Part shown: positions 24,491-32,718 of the stretch, in pieces | How positions within the stretch are numbered: position 1 is the stretch's first letter | How the letters are laid out: each line of letters begins with the position of its first letter | Assembly (NCBI GenBank): GCA_015056975.1 | Contig: SVFG01000017.1 | Location: 1 to 36,696 of the forward strand | Origin: Lachnospiraceae bacterium | Lineage (GTDB): Bacteria > Bacillota > Clostridia > Lachnospirales > Lachnospiraceae | DNA: 36,696 nucleotides | Direction: 5' to 3' | Notes under the pieces: generated by a model | What the model saw: only the letters and a program-made list of their open reading frames with translations | Database searches by the model: none | What the model was told of the DNA's origin: nothing | Made by a program: the position numbers and the translations under genes

Positions 24491-25555
24491 ATGAAAAAAA
24501 TAGTATTGACCGGCGGTGGTACTGCCGGACATGTAACTCCCAATATTGCTTTATTGCCCGCACTGAAGGAAGCCGGCTATGAAATTGCCTATGTAGGCTC
24601 CTATGACAGCATTGAAAAAAAATTAATAGAGGATTTTGATATCCCCTACACCGGTATTTCTACCGGTAAGTTTCGCAGATATCTGGATATCAAGAACCTG
24701 ACGGATCCCTTCCGCGTTATCAAGGGTTACCGCGAGGCCCGCAAATACTTAAAGGAATATGCACCTGATGTGGTATTTTCCAAGGGCGGTTTTGTCAGCG
24801 TACCTGTGGTGCGGGCGGCTCATTCCTTAAAGATTCCCTGCATCATCCACGAATCGGATATGACACCGGGACTTGCTAACAAGCTGTGTATTCCCGTAGC
24901 TAAGAAGGTGTGCTGCAATTTCCCCGAGACCTTGAAGCTGTTGCCTGAGGAAAAAGCGGTACTTACCGGCTCTCCCATCCGCAAAGAGCTGACGCAGGGC
25001 AATAAAATAGCCGGTCTTGATATGTGCGGATTCACCGGCAATAAGCCTGTTATCATGGTAATCGGAGGAAGCCTTGGTGCGAACAATGTAAACAAGGCAG
25101 TGCGTGATGCCCTGCCCCAGCTTCTTGAGGATTTCCAGGTGGTACATTTGTGTGGTAAGGATAAGGTGGATAATCTGCTGTTAAACACTCCCGGCTACAA
25201 GCAGTTTGAATATGTGAAGGCTGAGCTTAAGGATTTATTTGCAATGGCAGATTTGGTGATATCCCGCGCGGGAGCCAACGCTATCTGTGAGTTGTTAGCG
25301 CTGAAGAAGCCTAATATTTTGATTCCCCTGCCTGCGGCAAGCAGCAGAGGCGACCAGATTCTGAATGCAAAATCCTTTGAAGCACAGGGCTTCTCCATTG
25401 TGGTTGATGAGGAGGTTCTGACTACCAAGCTTCTGGTAGATAAGGTGCAGGAGTTGTACTTCAACAGACAGACCTATACGGATGCCATGAGTAAGAGCGG
25501 TCAGATGGACTCTATCTCGACAATCATGAATTTGATTGAAGACGCTTCCAACTAA
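24491..25555 (+). CDS. murG: UDP-GlcNAc:lipid I N-acetylglucosaminyltransferase
   Basis: Peripheral membrane GT-B glycosyltransferase of 354 aa. It adds GlcNAc to lipid I to form lipid II in peptidoglycan synthesis. The N-terminal glycine loop is TGGGTAGHVTPNIAL, followed by VFSKGGFVSVPVV and IIHESDMTPGLANK. The UDP-GlcNAc site in the second half includes VIGGSLGANNVNK and ISRAGANAICELLALKKP. It stands outside a dcw cluster. The ribosome binding site is weak (AAAAGGATT), and translation may be coupled to the TSCPD gene upstream. Confidence 0.95.
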   Translation: MKKIVLTGGGTAGHVTPNIALLPALKEAGYEIAYVGSYDSIEKKLIEDFDIPYTGISTGKFRRYLDIKNLTDPFRVIKGYREARKYLKEYAPDVVFSKGGFVSVPVVRAAHSLKIPCIIHESDMTPGLANKLCIPVAKKVCCNFPETLKLLPEEKAVLTGSPIRKELTQGNKIAGLDMCGFTGNKPVIMVIGGSLGANNVNKAVRDALPQLLEDFQVVHLCGKDKVDNLLLNTPGYKQFEYVKAELKDLFAMADLVISRAGANAICELLALKKPNILIPLPAASSRGDQILNAKSFEAQGFSIVVDEEVLTTKLLVDKVQELYFNRQTYTDAMSKSGQMDSISTIMNLIEDASN

Positions 25556-25577
25556 ATATACTTGAAACCAAAATATG

Positions 25578-25609
25578 ACCTGCGGTACATTGTGTGCCGT
25601 GGGTTTTTT
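25578..25609 (+). terminator. murG terminator
   Basis: ACCTGCGGTAC pairs imperfectly with GTGCCGTGGGT, followed by six T. Confidence 0.75.
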
Positions 25610-25616
25610 GTATAAC

Positions 25617-25846
25617 GGGGCTGGGAGGGGGGAAGGGTTTTTATGATTCAGAGTTTCGGATGGGTATTTTCTAAGCATTGCGGGTAGAAATTAATTACTT
25701 ACGGGTCAGCGTGCACATACCTCCATGCATGGGCACGCCTAAATCGCACATCCATGTGCGATTTTCCCTGTAAATTATACGCAATGCTTGAAAATGCAGC
25801 CATCCTCTCACTATTCACATAAAAACCCTTCCCCCCTCCCTACCCT
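25617..25846. repeat. About 230-bp structured palindromic element between convergent genes
   Basis: The outer arms 25623-25645 and 25818-25840 are a perfect 23-bp inverted repeat (GGGAGGGGGGAAGGG... then TTTTTATG). Pairing continues inward with interruptions (GGATGG; ATTTTC then AAGCATTGCG) to about 75 nt per arm. The centre holds CCATGCATGG within GCGTGC/GCACGC, and a perfect 11-bp hairpin AAATCGCACAT-CC-ATGTGCGATTT. The arm ends have four G-runs on each strand. No ORF is supported inside, and murG and the YwlG-like gene both end outside it with their own terminators. It could be a MITE-like element or a structured RNA. Confidence 0.8.
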
Positions 25847-25852
25847 GCCACA

Positions 25853-25884
25853 CAAAAAGGCCGCCGCACCAATGTGCAGCAGCC
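25853..25884 (-). terminator. Terminator of the YwlG-like gene
   Basis: On the minus strand GGCTGCTGCAC-ATT-GTGCGGCGGCC (G-U wobbles), then five T. Confidence 0.82.
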
Positions 25885-25962
25885 ATATTTTGACGGATTA
25901 CCCTTCAATTGTGTGTAAATTGACTGACGAATGTTGTCGATTGTGACATTTTTCTTGCAAAA

Positions 25963-26523
25963 TCACAGCGCACCCTCATCATAAATTGCACGCTCGCCAC
26001 CAATAAACTTGGCTCTGGTGCGGGCACATACCACATGGGCATCACCGATTTGCGCGGTGCGGATGCGCACCGGCACTGCCACATCCTTTAGATGCATACC
26101 TATCAGCGTGTCGCCGATATCCATTCCTGCATGAGCCTTGATATGCTCCACGGCAACGGGCTCCTCAAATGCCTTGTAAGCCGCAGTGGCAAAGGAACCT
26201 CCCGCCTTGGGCTGGGGCACCACGTTGACTACCTCATAGCCATATTTTTCCGCAGCGGCGCTCTCCAGTATGAGGGCGCGGTTCAGATGCTCGCAGCACT
26301 GCGCTGCCAGATACACCCCGGCCTCCTGGGTCGCCTGATAAATGCCGCCGAACACTACCTCCGCCAGCTCAGGACTGGAAAAGGTACCGATACCTGCGCC
26401 GCCCACCTCACTGGTAGAACAGCCCACCACAAACAGCTGTCCCTCCGAAAGCTTTGCGGCATGAAGTAACTCCTTGGCCGCCCTGTATGCTTCTTCTCCG
26501 ATAATGGTTTTCTCACTTGCCAT
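25963..26523 (-). CDS. YwlG/UPF0340 (TIGR01440-type) protein
   Basis: Conserved Firmicutes protein of 186 aa with no established function. Recognisable segments are LFVVGCSTSEVGGAGIGTFSS, LAAQCCEHLNRALILE, NVVPQPKAGGSFATAAY, EHIKAHAGMDIGDTLIGMHL and the C-terminal RPxF-like FIGGERAIYDEGAL. It is cytoplasmic, with no membrane segment. GGAGAG precedes the ATG at 26523. It lies 46 nt after the deacetylase gene, so the two may be co-transcribed. Confidence 0.9.
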   Translation of the reverse strand: MASEKTIIGEEAYRAAKELLHAAKLSEGQLFVVGCSTSEVGGAGIGTFSSPELAEVVFGGIYQATQEAGVYLAAQCCEHLNRALILESAAAEKYGYEVVNVVPQPKAGGSFATAAYKAFEEPVAVEHIKAHAGMDIGDTLIGMHLKDVAVPVRIRTAQIGDAHVVCARTRAKFIGGERAIYDEGAL

Positions 26524-26569
26524 AATACTCTCCGAATCTTCATCCGCTTGTGGGCCAATGCCCTACATC

Positions 26570-27364
26570 TTATTTTCCGATATATCTGGTCTCTCCGGGC
26601 TTTAACTCCACAACCTCCTGACCAACACGCATCCAAATACTGATAGCTGTAGGATTATGTATTGTATTACCGTCAGCAGAGAACTCCTGGCTGCGGGTTG
26701 CATTGATATAGTCGCAAATCTCCAGATTGGTAGCATACCAAATATCATCTTTGCCGCTCATCATTTTCACAAACTCTTCAATATGATCCCAGTTGTTGTT
26801 GCGGTCAAACTCAAAGCTGTGACCCCATACATACATCAGACCAAGCTCAATGAAGGGAGGCATTCTCAGGAAATTCTCACCTAGCTCCATCAGACGCTTG
26901 TCATGATGACAGGTAGGATGCCACTCCAGGAAATCAGCGGGAGGGAAAAATCCAAACATATCATTTACGGTACGGGAGTACTTGATACCTGCAGATTTTG
27001 CAATCTCTTTAATCTCTGCATTGTAATTACCGAATGCATAAGACATACCCTGTACCAGACCGCCGGACAGCTTTTCAAGTGCCTTACGGTCCTCTGCCAG
27101 TTCTGCCATTACAAGAGGTCTGGGAATGGAGGGAAGATTCTTGTGCTCCACACCATGGCAGGAAACCTCGTGTCCTTCAAATAAGGTCTTTACCTCCTCC
27201 GGTGCAATGAATACACTTCCGCCCAAAGTACCGGAATTGAGATGAAAGGTTGCCTTCACACCATACTTGTTAAAAATTTCTACTAATCTTCTGTCAAAAA
27301 CCTGACCGTCATCATAGCTGAAGGTCAATGCTTTCGGCTTCCCCTGTGGATATAAATAGTTCAT
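26570..27364 (-). CDS. Polysaccharide deacetylase-family protein
   Basis: NodB-homology (CE4-like) protein of 264 aa. Motif 1 is LTFSYDDGQVFD (catalytic-base and metal Asp pair). Motif 2 is HEVSCHGVEHKNLP (metal His residues HGVEH). FGNYNAEIKEIAKSAGIKYSRT and YVWGHSFEFD follow as later core motifs. There is no signal peptide, so it may act on a cytoplasmic or small carbohydrate substrate, or be a non-classical member. AAAGAGGTAAGC precedes the ATG, in a 21-nt block shared with the pgi leader. Confidence 0.88.
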   Translation of the reverse strand: MNYLYPQGKPKALTFSYDDGQVFDRRLVEIFNKYGVKATFHLNSGTLGGSVFIAPEEVKTLFEGHEVSCHGVEHKNLPSIPRPLVMAELAEDRKALEKLSGGLVQGMSYAFGNYNAEIKEIAKSAGIKYSRTVNDMFGFFPPADFLEWHPTCHHDKRLMELGENFLRMPPFIELGLMYVWGHSFEFDRNNNWDHIEEFVKMMSGKDDIWYATNLEICDYINATRSQEFSADGNTIHNPTAISIWMRVGQEVVELKPGETRYIGK

Positions 27365-27397
27365 GCTTACCTCTTTCTGCGCAGCTAAAATATTTTA

Positions 27398-28546
27398 TTA
27401 ATTACCTATAAGTGCCGCGCCACTTATTATATATAATACCACCAATGCCGCCAAAAAACAAATATTTGCAAGGGTAAAATATCGGAAATACGCTCCCTTT
27501 CTGCCGCCATCCTCTCTTGCCACATATTTGAATGAAATCAAGCTTGCCATGGAAGCAATCAATGTACCCAGACCGCCGATATTTACTGCTACGATTAACA
27601 CCCCGATATTCTCCGTAAAACCGGATAGCAGAATTGCCGCCGGCACATTGCTCATCGCCTGACACGCCACCACGGTGGTCAGCATTTCCTGCCCGCTAAT
27701 CAACTGTTTAAGAAGCTCCGCCACAGCAGGAATCCTTCCAATGTTTCCGGTAAAGATAAAGAATCCCACAAAGGTAAGAAGCAGGGAGTAATCCACTGTC
27801 AAAAGCACCCTTTTGTCCAGTACAAACACGATCACCACAACTGCTGCCAACACCCACACATAGGGAATTATCTTTGCCACCGTAAGCAGACAGAGCACAA
27901 ATAGGACAAGATAAGCAACAAGCTTTCCCTGCTTTCCCTTAAGGCTGGTGCGCTTAGCAAAGGAGATTGCCAGTGTGTCCTTACACCTTCTGCCCTTTAT
28001 CACACCCCACACAATAAAAATCACCAGAGACAACGCCGTATAGGGCAACATCAAAAGCACAAATTCGCCCAATCCCATTCCCGCAAGATTACAAAGATAC
28101 ATATTCTGGGGATTGCCAATAGGTGTCAGCATACTTCCCAAATTGGCTGCAATCGTCTGCATGGCTACGATAGGTATCAAAAGCTGTTCCCACTTATCCT
28201 GTCCCACCAGACGAAGAACCGCAAAGGTAAAGGGAACAAACACAATCAATGCCACGTCATTTGTGATGAACATACTGAAGAAAAAACACAGAAGTACCAG
28301 AATCAGTACCAGCTGCCCGCTGTTTTTTACTTTGGCAAGAAGCGCCTCCGCAATCCACTGAAATACACCGATTTTTTGTAATCCCGCCATCACACACATT
28401 AAGCAAAATAAAAGTGCCAGCGTGCGGAAGTCTATGTACTCCAAATACTGCTTATCCGGCAGTACAAAAAACGCAGAAATCACAGCCAGAATCCACGCTA
28501 TCACCAACACTGCTTCACTTTTCATCCATGTAAAAACCTTTTTCAT
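27398..28546 (-). CDS. SLC13/ArsB-type anion or citrate permease
   Basis: Integral membrane transporter of 382 aa with about 10-11 helices. Typical features of the ion transporter superfamily are FFFSMFITNDVALIVFVPF (helix with the TND motif) and ANLGSMLTPIGNPQNMYL (the substrate-binding SNP/NPQN-like loop), repeated in weaker form near VACQAMSNVPAAILLSGF. The substrate (dicarboxylate, citrate, arsenite or Na+/H+) cannot be told. AAAGGGTG precedes the ATG. It is divergent from the YtaF-like gene, with a 62-bp shared promoter region. Confidence 0.9.
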   Translation of the reverse strand: MKKVFTWMKSEAVLVIAWILAVISAFFVLPDKQYLEYIDFRTLALLFCLMCVMAGLQKIGVFQWIAEALLAKVKNSGQLVLILVLLCFFFSMFITNDVALIVFVPFTFAVLRLVGQDKWEQLLIPIVAMQTIAANLGSMLTPIGNPQNMYLCNLAGMGLGEFVLLMLPYTALSLVIFIVWGVIKGRRCKDTLAISFAKRTSLKGKQGKLVAYLVLFVLCLLTVAKIIPYVWVLAAVVVIVFVLDKRVLLTVDYSLLLTFVGFFIFTGNIGRIPAVAELLKQLISGQEMLTTVVACQAMSNVPAAILLSGFTENIGVLIVAVNIGGLGTLIASMASLISFKYVAREDGGRKGAYFRYFTLANICFLAALVVLYIISGAALIGN

Positions 28547-28608
28547 TTGTTTTCACCCTTTCTCATTTTTGGGAATATAGTAAATCAAAATCTTCTTTGG
28601 AGCTCTCC

Positions 28609-29193
28609 ATGTTATTCTTTGCCCCTGTTCTGTTCGGCCTTTCCGCCAGTCTGGACGCCCTGCTTTTGGGTATCTGCTACGGCATCCGTGGTATCACTGT
28701 GCGCCTGTGGGAAAATCTGCTCATCAGCTTCATCACCCTGCTTGGCACCTGCCTCTCCATCGGATTTGGCATACTGCTTATGCCCCTGCTGCCTGTTGCC
28801 ACAGCCACCATATTGGGAAGTACCGTATTAATCATACTTGGCATGTACTATCTGACCAAACCGCTGCTTCATAAACTGTACCTGCGCCTATTCCCTCACA
28901 AAGCAAAAGAGAATGTCTGCGAAGAAGACCTCCCTGCCCGGACCTCCGTAAAGGAAGCTCTTCTCATCGGTATCACACTCTCCGTCAACAATATGAGTAT
29001 CGGCTTCGGTTCCGGCATTGCGGGACTTCATCCGGTTCCCACAGCTATTATCACCCTGCTGTTCTCCATTGTTTTTCTTTATCTGGGAAACCGTATGGGT
29101 CGCTCCCGGGTTTTTAAATTCGCAAACCGTCTTGCGGACCCTGTTTCCGGCGGACTGCTGGTGCTGTTGGGCTTACTGCAGCTTCTTCTGTAG
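28609..29193 (+). CDS. YtaF/MntP-like membrane protein
   Basis: Six-helix membrane protein of 194 aa. It shows the internal two-fold repeat of the MntP/YtaF superfamily: GLSASLDALLLGICYG in the first half and GITLSVNNMSIGFGSG in the second. YtaF is known as a sporulation membrane protein in Bacillus, while MntP exports manganese; the N-terminal SASLDA with the second-half SVNNMSIG favours YtaF. Starts at TTG 28597 or ATG 28609 are possible; GGAG at 28599-28602 favours the ATG. Confidence 0.85.
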   Translation: MLFFAPVLFGLSASLDALLLGICYGIRGITVRLWENLLISFITLLGTCLSIGFGILLMPLLPVATATILGSTVLIILGMYYLTKPLLHKLYLRLFPHKAKENVCEEDLPARTSVKEALLIGITLSVNNMSIGFGSGIAGLHPVPTAIITLLFSIVFLYLGNRMGRSRVFKFANRLADPVSGGLLVLLGLLQLLL

Positions 29194-29214
29194 CGTCTGT
29201 ATATACAATCTTAC

Positions 29215-29255
29215 GGAGGAGGATGAAATGCTTTCCTATGGCATTTCAAGCCTCC
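29215..29255. terminator. Hairpin between convergent genes
   Basis: GGAGG...TGAAATGC...GCATTTCA...CCTCC forms a two-part stem between the YtaF-like gene and the 118-aa gene. No T-run follows, so it is a weak terminator at best. Confidence 0.4.
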
Positions 29256-29272
29256 CCCGCTATCATTTTAGC

Positions 29273-29629
29273 TTATTCCTCTTCCATTTCTTTGTACAGC
29301 TTCAAAGTCACCTCGGTCTCCGTGATATCAATATCTGCCTTGTCAATCATCATACCAAGCAGCAAAAGCTGGCTGCTCTCGCCCGGATCCCCGGAGCCCG
29401 CAAGCTCCCAGTAAAAATCTTCTATGCCCTCATTCTTGGGCTCGTTTAAATATTTTACCAGCTTATCCAGATCCTTCTTGTACTCCTGTCTGTAATTTGC
29501 TTTAAAATCAATGGTTACATCCAGATTATCCACTGTAATACCTGATGATATCCTATCTGCTCCCATGGTAAAAAAATACATGGTAAGCTCCTCTATAATC
29601 TTTGCTATCTTTTTTTCTCCGTGATACAT
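29273..29629 (-). CDS. Hypothetical protein coupled to the DUF1576 gene
   Basis: Acidic, soluble protein of 118 aa that I do not recognise. It has a likely alpha/beta fold: IAKIIEELTMYFFTMGADRI, then ITVDNLDVTIDFKANY, a Lys-rich helix and VTLKLYKEMEEE at the end. There is no signal peptide or membrane segment. Its ribosome binding site (GAAAGAGG) overlaps the end of the DUF1576 gene and the ATG begins 1 nt after that stop, so translation is probably coupled and the products may work together. Confidence 0.72.
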   Translation of the reverse strand: MYHGEKKIAKIIEELTMYFFTMGADRISSGITVDNLDVTIDFKANYRQEYKKDLDKLVKYLNEPKNEGIEDFYWELAGSGDPGESSQLLLLGMMIDKADIDITETEVTLKLYKEMEEE

Positions 29630-29630
29630 G

Positions 29631-30935
29631 TTAAACCTCTTTCTTACCGTTTTTCTTGTGTGTAGCCATCTTTCCTCTGCGGTGACGGCTGTCTTCTATA
29701 TGCTTGATAAAGCTCTCCAGGGGCGGTACCAGAAAAACAGCTACCCAGCCTGCACTGAAGCCATTGTTGTATAAATTCAATCCACCATACATGGTAGAAG
29801 TACACATAACAATTGCAGAATGCAGCATACCTGCCAAAATCCCCGCAAAGGGACCGAACTGTCCCGCGATGGGTGAAATACCAACTGCAAAAATAGCCGC
29901 CAGCTGGATTCCGGGCTCCGTGGGCTCATACTTACTGATAAAGGTAAACAGATACACACCCAGAAGCACCGGGAAATAACTTTTGATGTGGGCACCAAAT
30001 GAGGCAAATCCAAATGCCATCCAGATGGCACCTACCACAGGACCGGAAAAATCACCGCCAATCAACACGATATAGGTGGTGGTCAGAATTCCCACAAGTC
30101 CCATGTTCATAAGGGTCGCTCCGGGGCCGTCCATCAGTACATAATCCGCCACCGCACGACCTGAGTGCTTGAAAATATGGAGCAGGCGTTTGAAATTGCC
30201 CTCATTCATCAGAAAACCTATGATAATTGCCGCTGAAAAATACAAATACAAGCAAATCACAAGACCTATACTGCGCCCTTCCTGCCAGATAAATACCGGC
30301 TCACACTCCAGACCAAAGGAGCGGAACACACACACCATGACAAACGCCAGAATTCCGGCTGAAAAGCCTACGTTAAACAGGTTGTAACCCATGTGCATGG
30401 AAGCTGTATGAGCGGAGAGCGGCGGAAGCAAAAAGCCTATCAGAATGCCGACTAATATAACAATCACAAAATTAAGGGGCGCCTCAATGGGCAGCAAATA
30501 CAAAATCTCCGTTACCAGTGGTGCCAGACAGGTGCCGAACAACGCCGTATAAATATATCTGCCAAAATGAGCACGATGCACCTTAGCATACACATAGGTA
30601 CCCAGCAATACCGGCAGAATATTTACCGGGTTCTTGCCCCACAGTGCATAGCCTGCATTGATAAACAACGCCGCTAATGTAGGTCCCGTAAACGGAATCT
30701 TCTGCACCAGAACAAGTACCAGACAGATGCCGGACACAATTGCTGCATTCATAAATGCCGCACCCGTGCCTGCCAGTTCAAAATAATCCGTAATCAGTGC
30801 ATCCCTTGAAATCACAATCTTCCTAATACCCAATACTATATCCTTAGGACTGTCACAGACAAATGCCGCAATCACAAGCAATACTATGGATACTATGGAA
30901 AAAATTTTTAGTTCGTTTCCTTTTATCTTTTTCAA
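29631..30935 (-). CDS. DUF1576 membrane protein with internal duplication
   Basis: Polytopic membrane protein of 434 aa, DUF1576 family, function unknown. Two homologous halves are visible: 61-118 (FMNAAIVSGICLVLVL... FTGPTLAALFINAGYALWGK... LPVLLGTYVYAK) and 275-332 (LMNMGLVGILTTTYIVL... FSGPVVGAIWMAFGFASFGA... FPVLLGVYLF). Matching later segments are MGYNLFNVGFSAG and GGLNLYNNGFSAG. The duplication suggests an inverted- or tandem-repeat transporter fold. The start is TTG (30935) after GGGAGAGGCG. It is divergent from the SpoVAF-like gene. Confidence 0.88.
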   Translation of the reverse strand: MKKIKGNELKIFSIVSIVLLVIAAFVCDSPKDIVLGIRKIVISRDALITDYFELAGTGAAFMNAAIVSGICLVLVLVQKIPFTGPTLAALFINAGYALWGKNPVNILPVLLGTYVYAKVHRAHFGRYIYTALFGTCLAPLVTEILYLLPIEAPLNFVIVILVGILIGFLLPPLSAHTASMHMGYNLFNVGFSAGILAFVMVCVFRSFGLECEPVFIWQEGRSIGLVICLYLYFSAAIIIGFLMNEGNFKRLLHIFKHSGRAVADYVLMDGPGATLMNMGLVGILTTTYIVLIGGDFSGPVVGAIWMAFGFASFGAHIKSYFPVLLGVYLFTFISKYEPTEPGIQLAAIFAVGISPIAGQFGPFAGILAGMLHSAIVMCTSTMYGGLNLYNNGFSAGWVAVFLVPPLESFIKHIEDSRHRRGKMATHKKNGKKEV

Positions 30936-31072
30936 ATAACGCCTCTCCCAGTGTTCAACTCAAGTTTTCTGCTACTTAATGCATATTGTAACATGACTAT
31001 ATTATGTCTGAAAAGATACAATTTTTTCAATTGTGTATAAGGCTGCTTTCTATGGGAGAAAATAAGGGAAAT

Positions 31073-32545
31073 ATGGGCAGAAACGGGGAATGCGGCATGA
31101 CACTTTCAATAAATTTGGAACAGAACATAAAAACATTAAAGGAAGCCTTACCTATCGGGAAAAGCTTTGACCTTATCACCAGAGACCTATATCTGGGAGA
31201 AACCAAGGCATTCTTTCTGGGCATCAACGGATTTTGCAGGACAGAGCTCTTACAGCAGATTTTCTCTGATTTGCAGAATCCTTTATACACAAAAGACGGT
31301 GTGGTGGAAAATCTTATCTACTATGTCAGCGCCAAAATGGGCTATGCTCAGGTATTCCTAAGCGATTCCCTTGAGGATATCATCTATAACATACTGTCCG
31401 GTCCCTCCCTGCTTCTGATTGACGGTTTTGCACAAGGCATATTGATTGATGTGCGCTCCTACCCCACAAGAAGCATTGCCGAACCGGATGTGGAGCGGAG
31501 CACCAGAGGCGCAAGAGACGGTTTTGTGGAAACCCTGCTCTTTAACACCAACCTGATACGCAGACGCATCCGTTCACCACACCTGACCTTCTCCATCCAT
31601 CATGCAGGCACGGAGAGTAAAACCGATATTGCTATCGCGTATTTGGATGACTGTGTCAATAAAAGTCTGCTGAACCGGGTGATAAATACCATTGAAGGGC
31701 TAAAGATTACCTCCCTGACTATGGGAAGCAAAAGCTTAGAAGAGCTTTTAGTAAAAAAACGGTGGTGGAATCCTCTGCCAAGCATGCAGCTGACGGAGCG
31801 TCCGGACGTGGCCTGTAGCTATCTGTTGGAGGGACATATCGCCGTTATTGTGGATAACTCACCCATGGTACTGCTACTGCCCTGTACCATTTTTCAATTT
31901 ACCCAAAGCCCGGAGGATTATTTTAAAAGTCCTCTGGTTGGAACCTACTTTCGCTTGGTACGGTTTTTGTGCATTCCCGTGAGCCTGCTGTTGTTGCCTG
32001 TGTTCTTGCTGTTGACCGCACACTACCCTGCACTTTCACAGGGCGCACAGCTTTTATCTACGGGAGAACTCACCCCTGCGCGGCTTATTTTTTATGTGCT
32101 TACAGTGGAGTTTTTGCTGGATTTATTCCGCTATTCCGCCTCACTATCAAGCAGCCGCTTTTCCGGCTCCCTGTCCATTGTAGGAGGACTCTTAATTGGT
32201 GACATGGCAGTGAAACTAAATTGGGCTTCCGCGGAGGTGCTGTTTTACGCCGCCATCACCCTGCTTGCTTCCCTGTCCCTGTCCAGCTTAGAATTCAGTG
32301 AAGCACTGCGTGTTTACCGCATTTTCTTAATTGTGGCAACCGGATTCTTTGGCATATGGGGCTTTGGAATCGGTTGTGGTTTGGTCCTTTTATCCATGGT
32401 GACGACACCTACCTTTGGAGGCATGAGCTACTTTTGGCCCCTGTTTCCCTTTAACGGCAAAGCACTTCGGAGACTGCTTTTTCGAAGCCCTACCGCCAAA
32501 GCTCAGCCCAGTAAGGTCTGGGACAGAGGGGATGTGCATAGGTAA
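31073..32545 (+). CDS. spoVAF: GerA/SpoVAF-type spore membrane protein
   Basis: Spore protein of about 490 aa. The N-terminal soluble domain has NIKTLKEALPIGKSFDLITRD, and FVETLLFNTNLIRRRIRSPH is a hallmark of GerA proteins. After LTERPDVACSYLLEGHIAVIVD come about five membrane helices. Being alone, without GerB and GerC partners, and resembling the SpoVA operon member in length and N-terminus, it is named SpoVAF here rather than GerXA. In-frame ATGs lie at 31004, 31052, 31073 and 31097; AAGGG before 31073 and sigma-G-like TGCATA near 30981 argue against 31004. The role is inner-membrane ion or DPA-linked germination. Confidence 0.85.
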   Translation: MGRNGECGMTLSINLEQNIKTLKEALPIGKSFDLITRDLYLGETKAFFLGINGFCRTELLQQIFSDLQNPLYTKDGVVENLIYYVSAKMGYAQVFLSDSLEDIIYNILSGPSLLLIDGFAQGILIDVRSYPTRSIAEPDVERSTRGARDGFVETLLFNTNLIRRRIRSPHLTFSIHHAGTESKTDIAIAYLDDCVNKSLLNRVINTIEGLKITSLTMGSKSLEELLVKKRWWNPLPSMQLTERPDVACSYLLEGHIAVIVDNSPMVLLLPCTIFQFTQSPEDYFKSPLVGTYFRLVRFLCIPVSLLLLPVFLLLTAHYPALSQGAQLLSTGELTPARLIFYVLTVEFLLDLFRYSASLSSSRFSGSLSIVGGLLIGDMAVKLNWASAEVLFYAAITLLASLSLSSLEFSEALRVYRIFLIVATGFFGIWGFGIGCGLVLLSMVTTPTFGGMSYFWPLFPFNGKALRRLLFRSPTAKAQPSKVWDRGDVHR

Positions 32546-32580
32546 GAGGCGCCTGTCCTTCATAATTTTTTTAAAAAAGG

Positions 32581-32609
32581 TTGACATCTTGAAACCCTTA
32601 TGCCATACT
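32581..32609 (+). promoter_or_regulatory. Promoter of the ABC-ATPase leader
   Basis: TTGACA (32581-32586), 17-nt spacer, CATACT (32604-32609; TATAAT-like, weak first base). Confidence 0.55.
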
Positions 32610-32610
32610 G

Positions 32611-32650
32611 TACACGCACGGCAACGTGTAAATACACATTTAAGGAGGCG
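32611..32650 (+). promoter_or_regulatory. Alternative hairpins and sequestered ribosome binding site in the ATPase leader
   Basis: TACACG(32611-32616)/CGTGTA(32625-32630) and GTGTA-AA-TACAC (32627-32637) share bases and cannot form together. The ribosome binding site TAAGGAGGCG (32641-32650) contains GAGGCGA, which pairs over 7 bp with TCGCCTC at 32687-32693 inside the small ORF. Together they look like a translation-sensitive switch. Confidence 0.5.
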
Positions 32651-32656
32651 ATTTAT

Positions 32657-32707
32657 ATGAAAAACTTATATTTTTCGGATGTATACTCGCCTCATTGTGC
32701 CCTTTGA
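32657..32707 (+). CDS. 16-aa candidate leader peptide
   Basis: Small ORF encoding MKNLYFSDVYSPHCAL, too short for ordinary gene calling. A very strong TAAGGAGG lies 8 nt before its ATG, and a full terminator follows 14 nt after its stop. The position between promoter, terminator and the ABC-class ATPase gene is that of an attenuation leader peptide. It is not rich in any single amino acid, so an arrest peptide or translation-dependent folding is more plausible than codon-starvation sensing. It could also be an independent small protein. Confidence 0.5.
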   Translation: MKNLYFSDVYSPHCAL

Positions 32708-32718
32708 TATGATATGTA

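Noticed and set aside
25617..25846. CRISPR array
   Set aside because: The repeats are inverted and not regularly spaced with unique spacers; it is a single palindrome.
29223..29414. 63-codon plus-strand ORF with GGAGGAGG in front
   Set aside because: It is antisense to the C-terminus of the 118-aa gene, the purine run is too close to the ATG, and the start lies in a convergent-gene hairpin; composition is that of a shadow frame.
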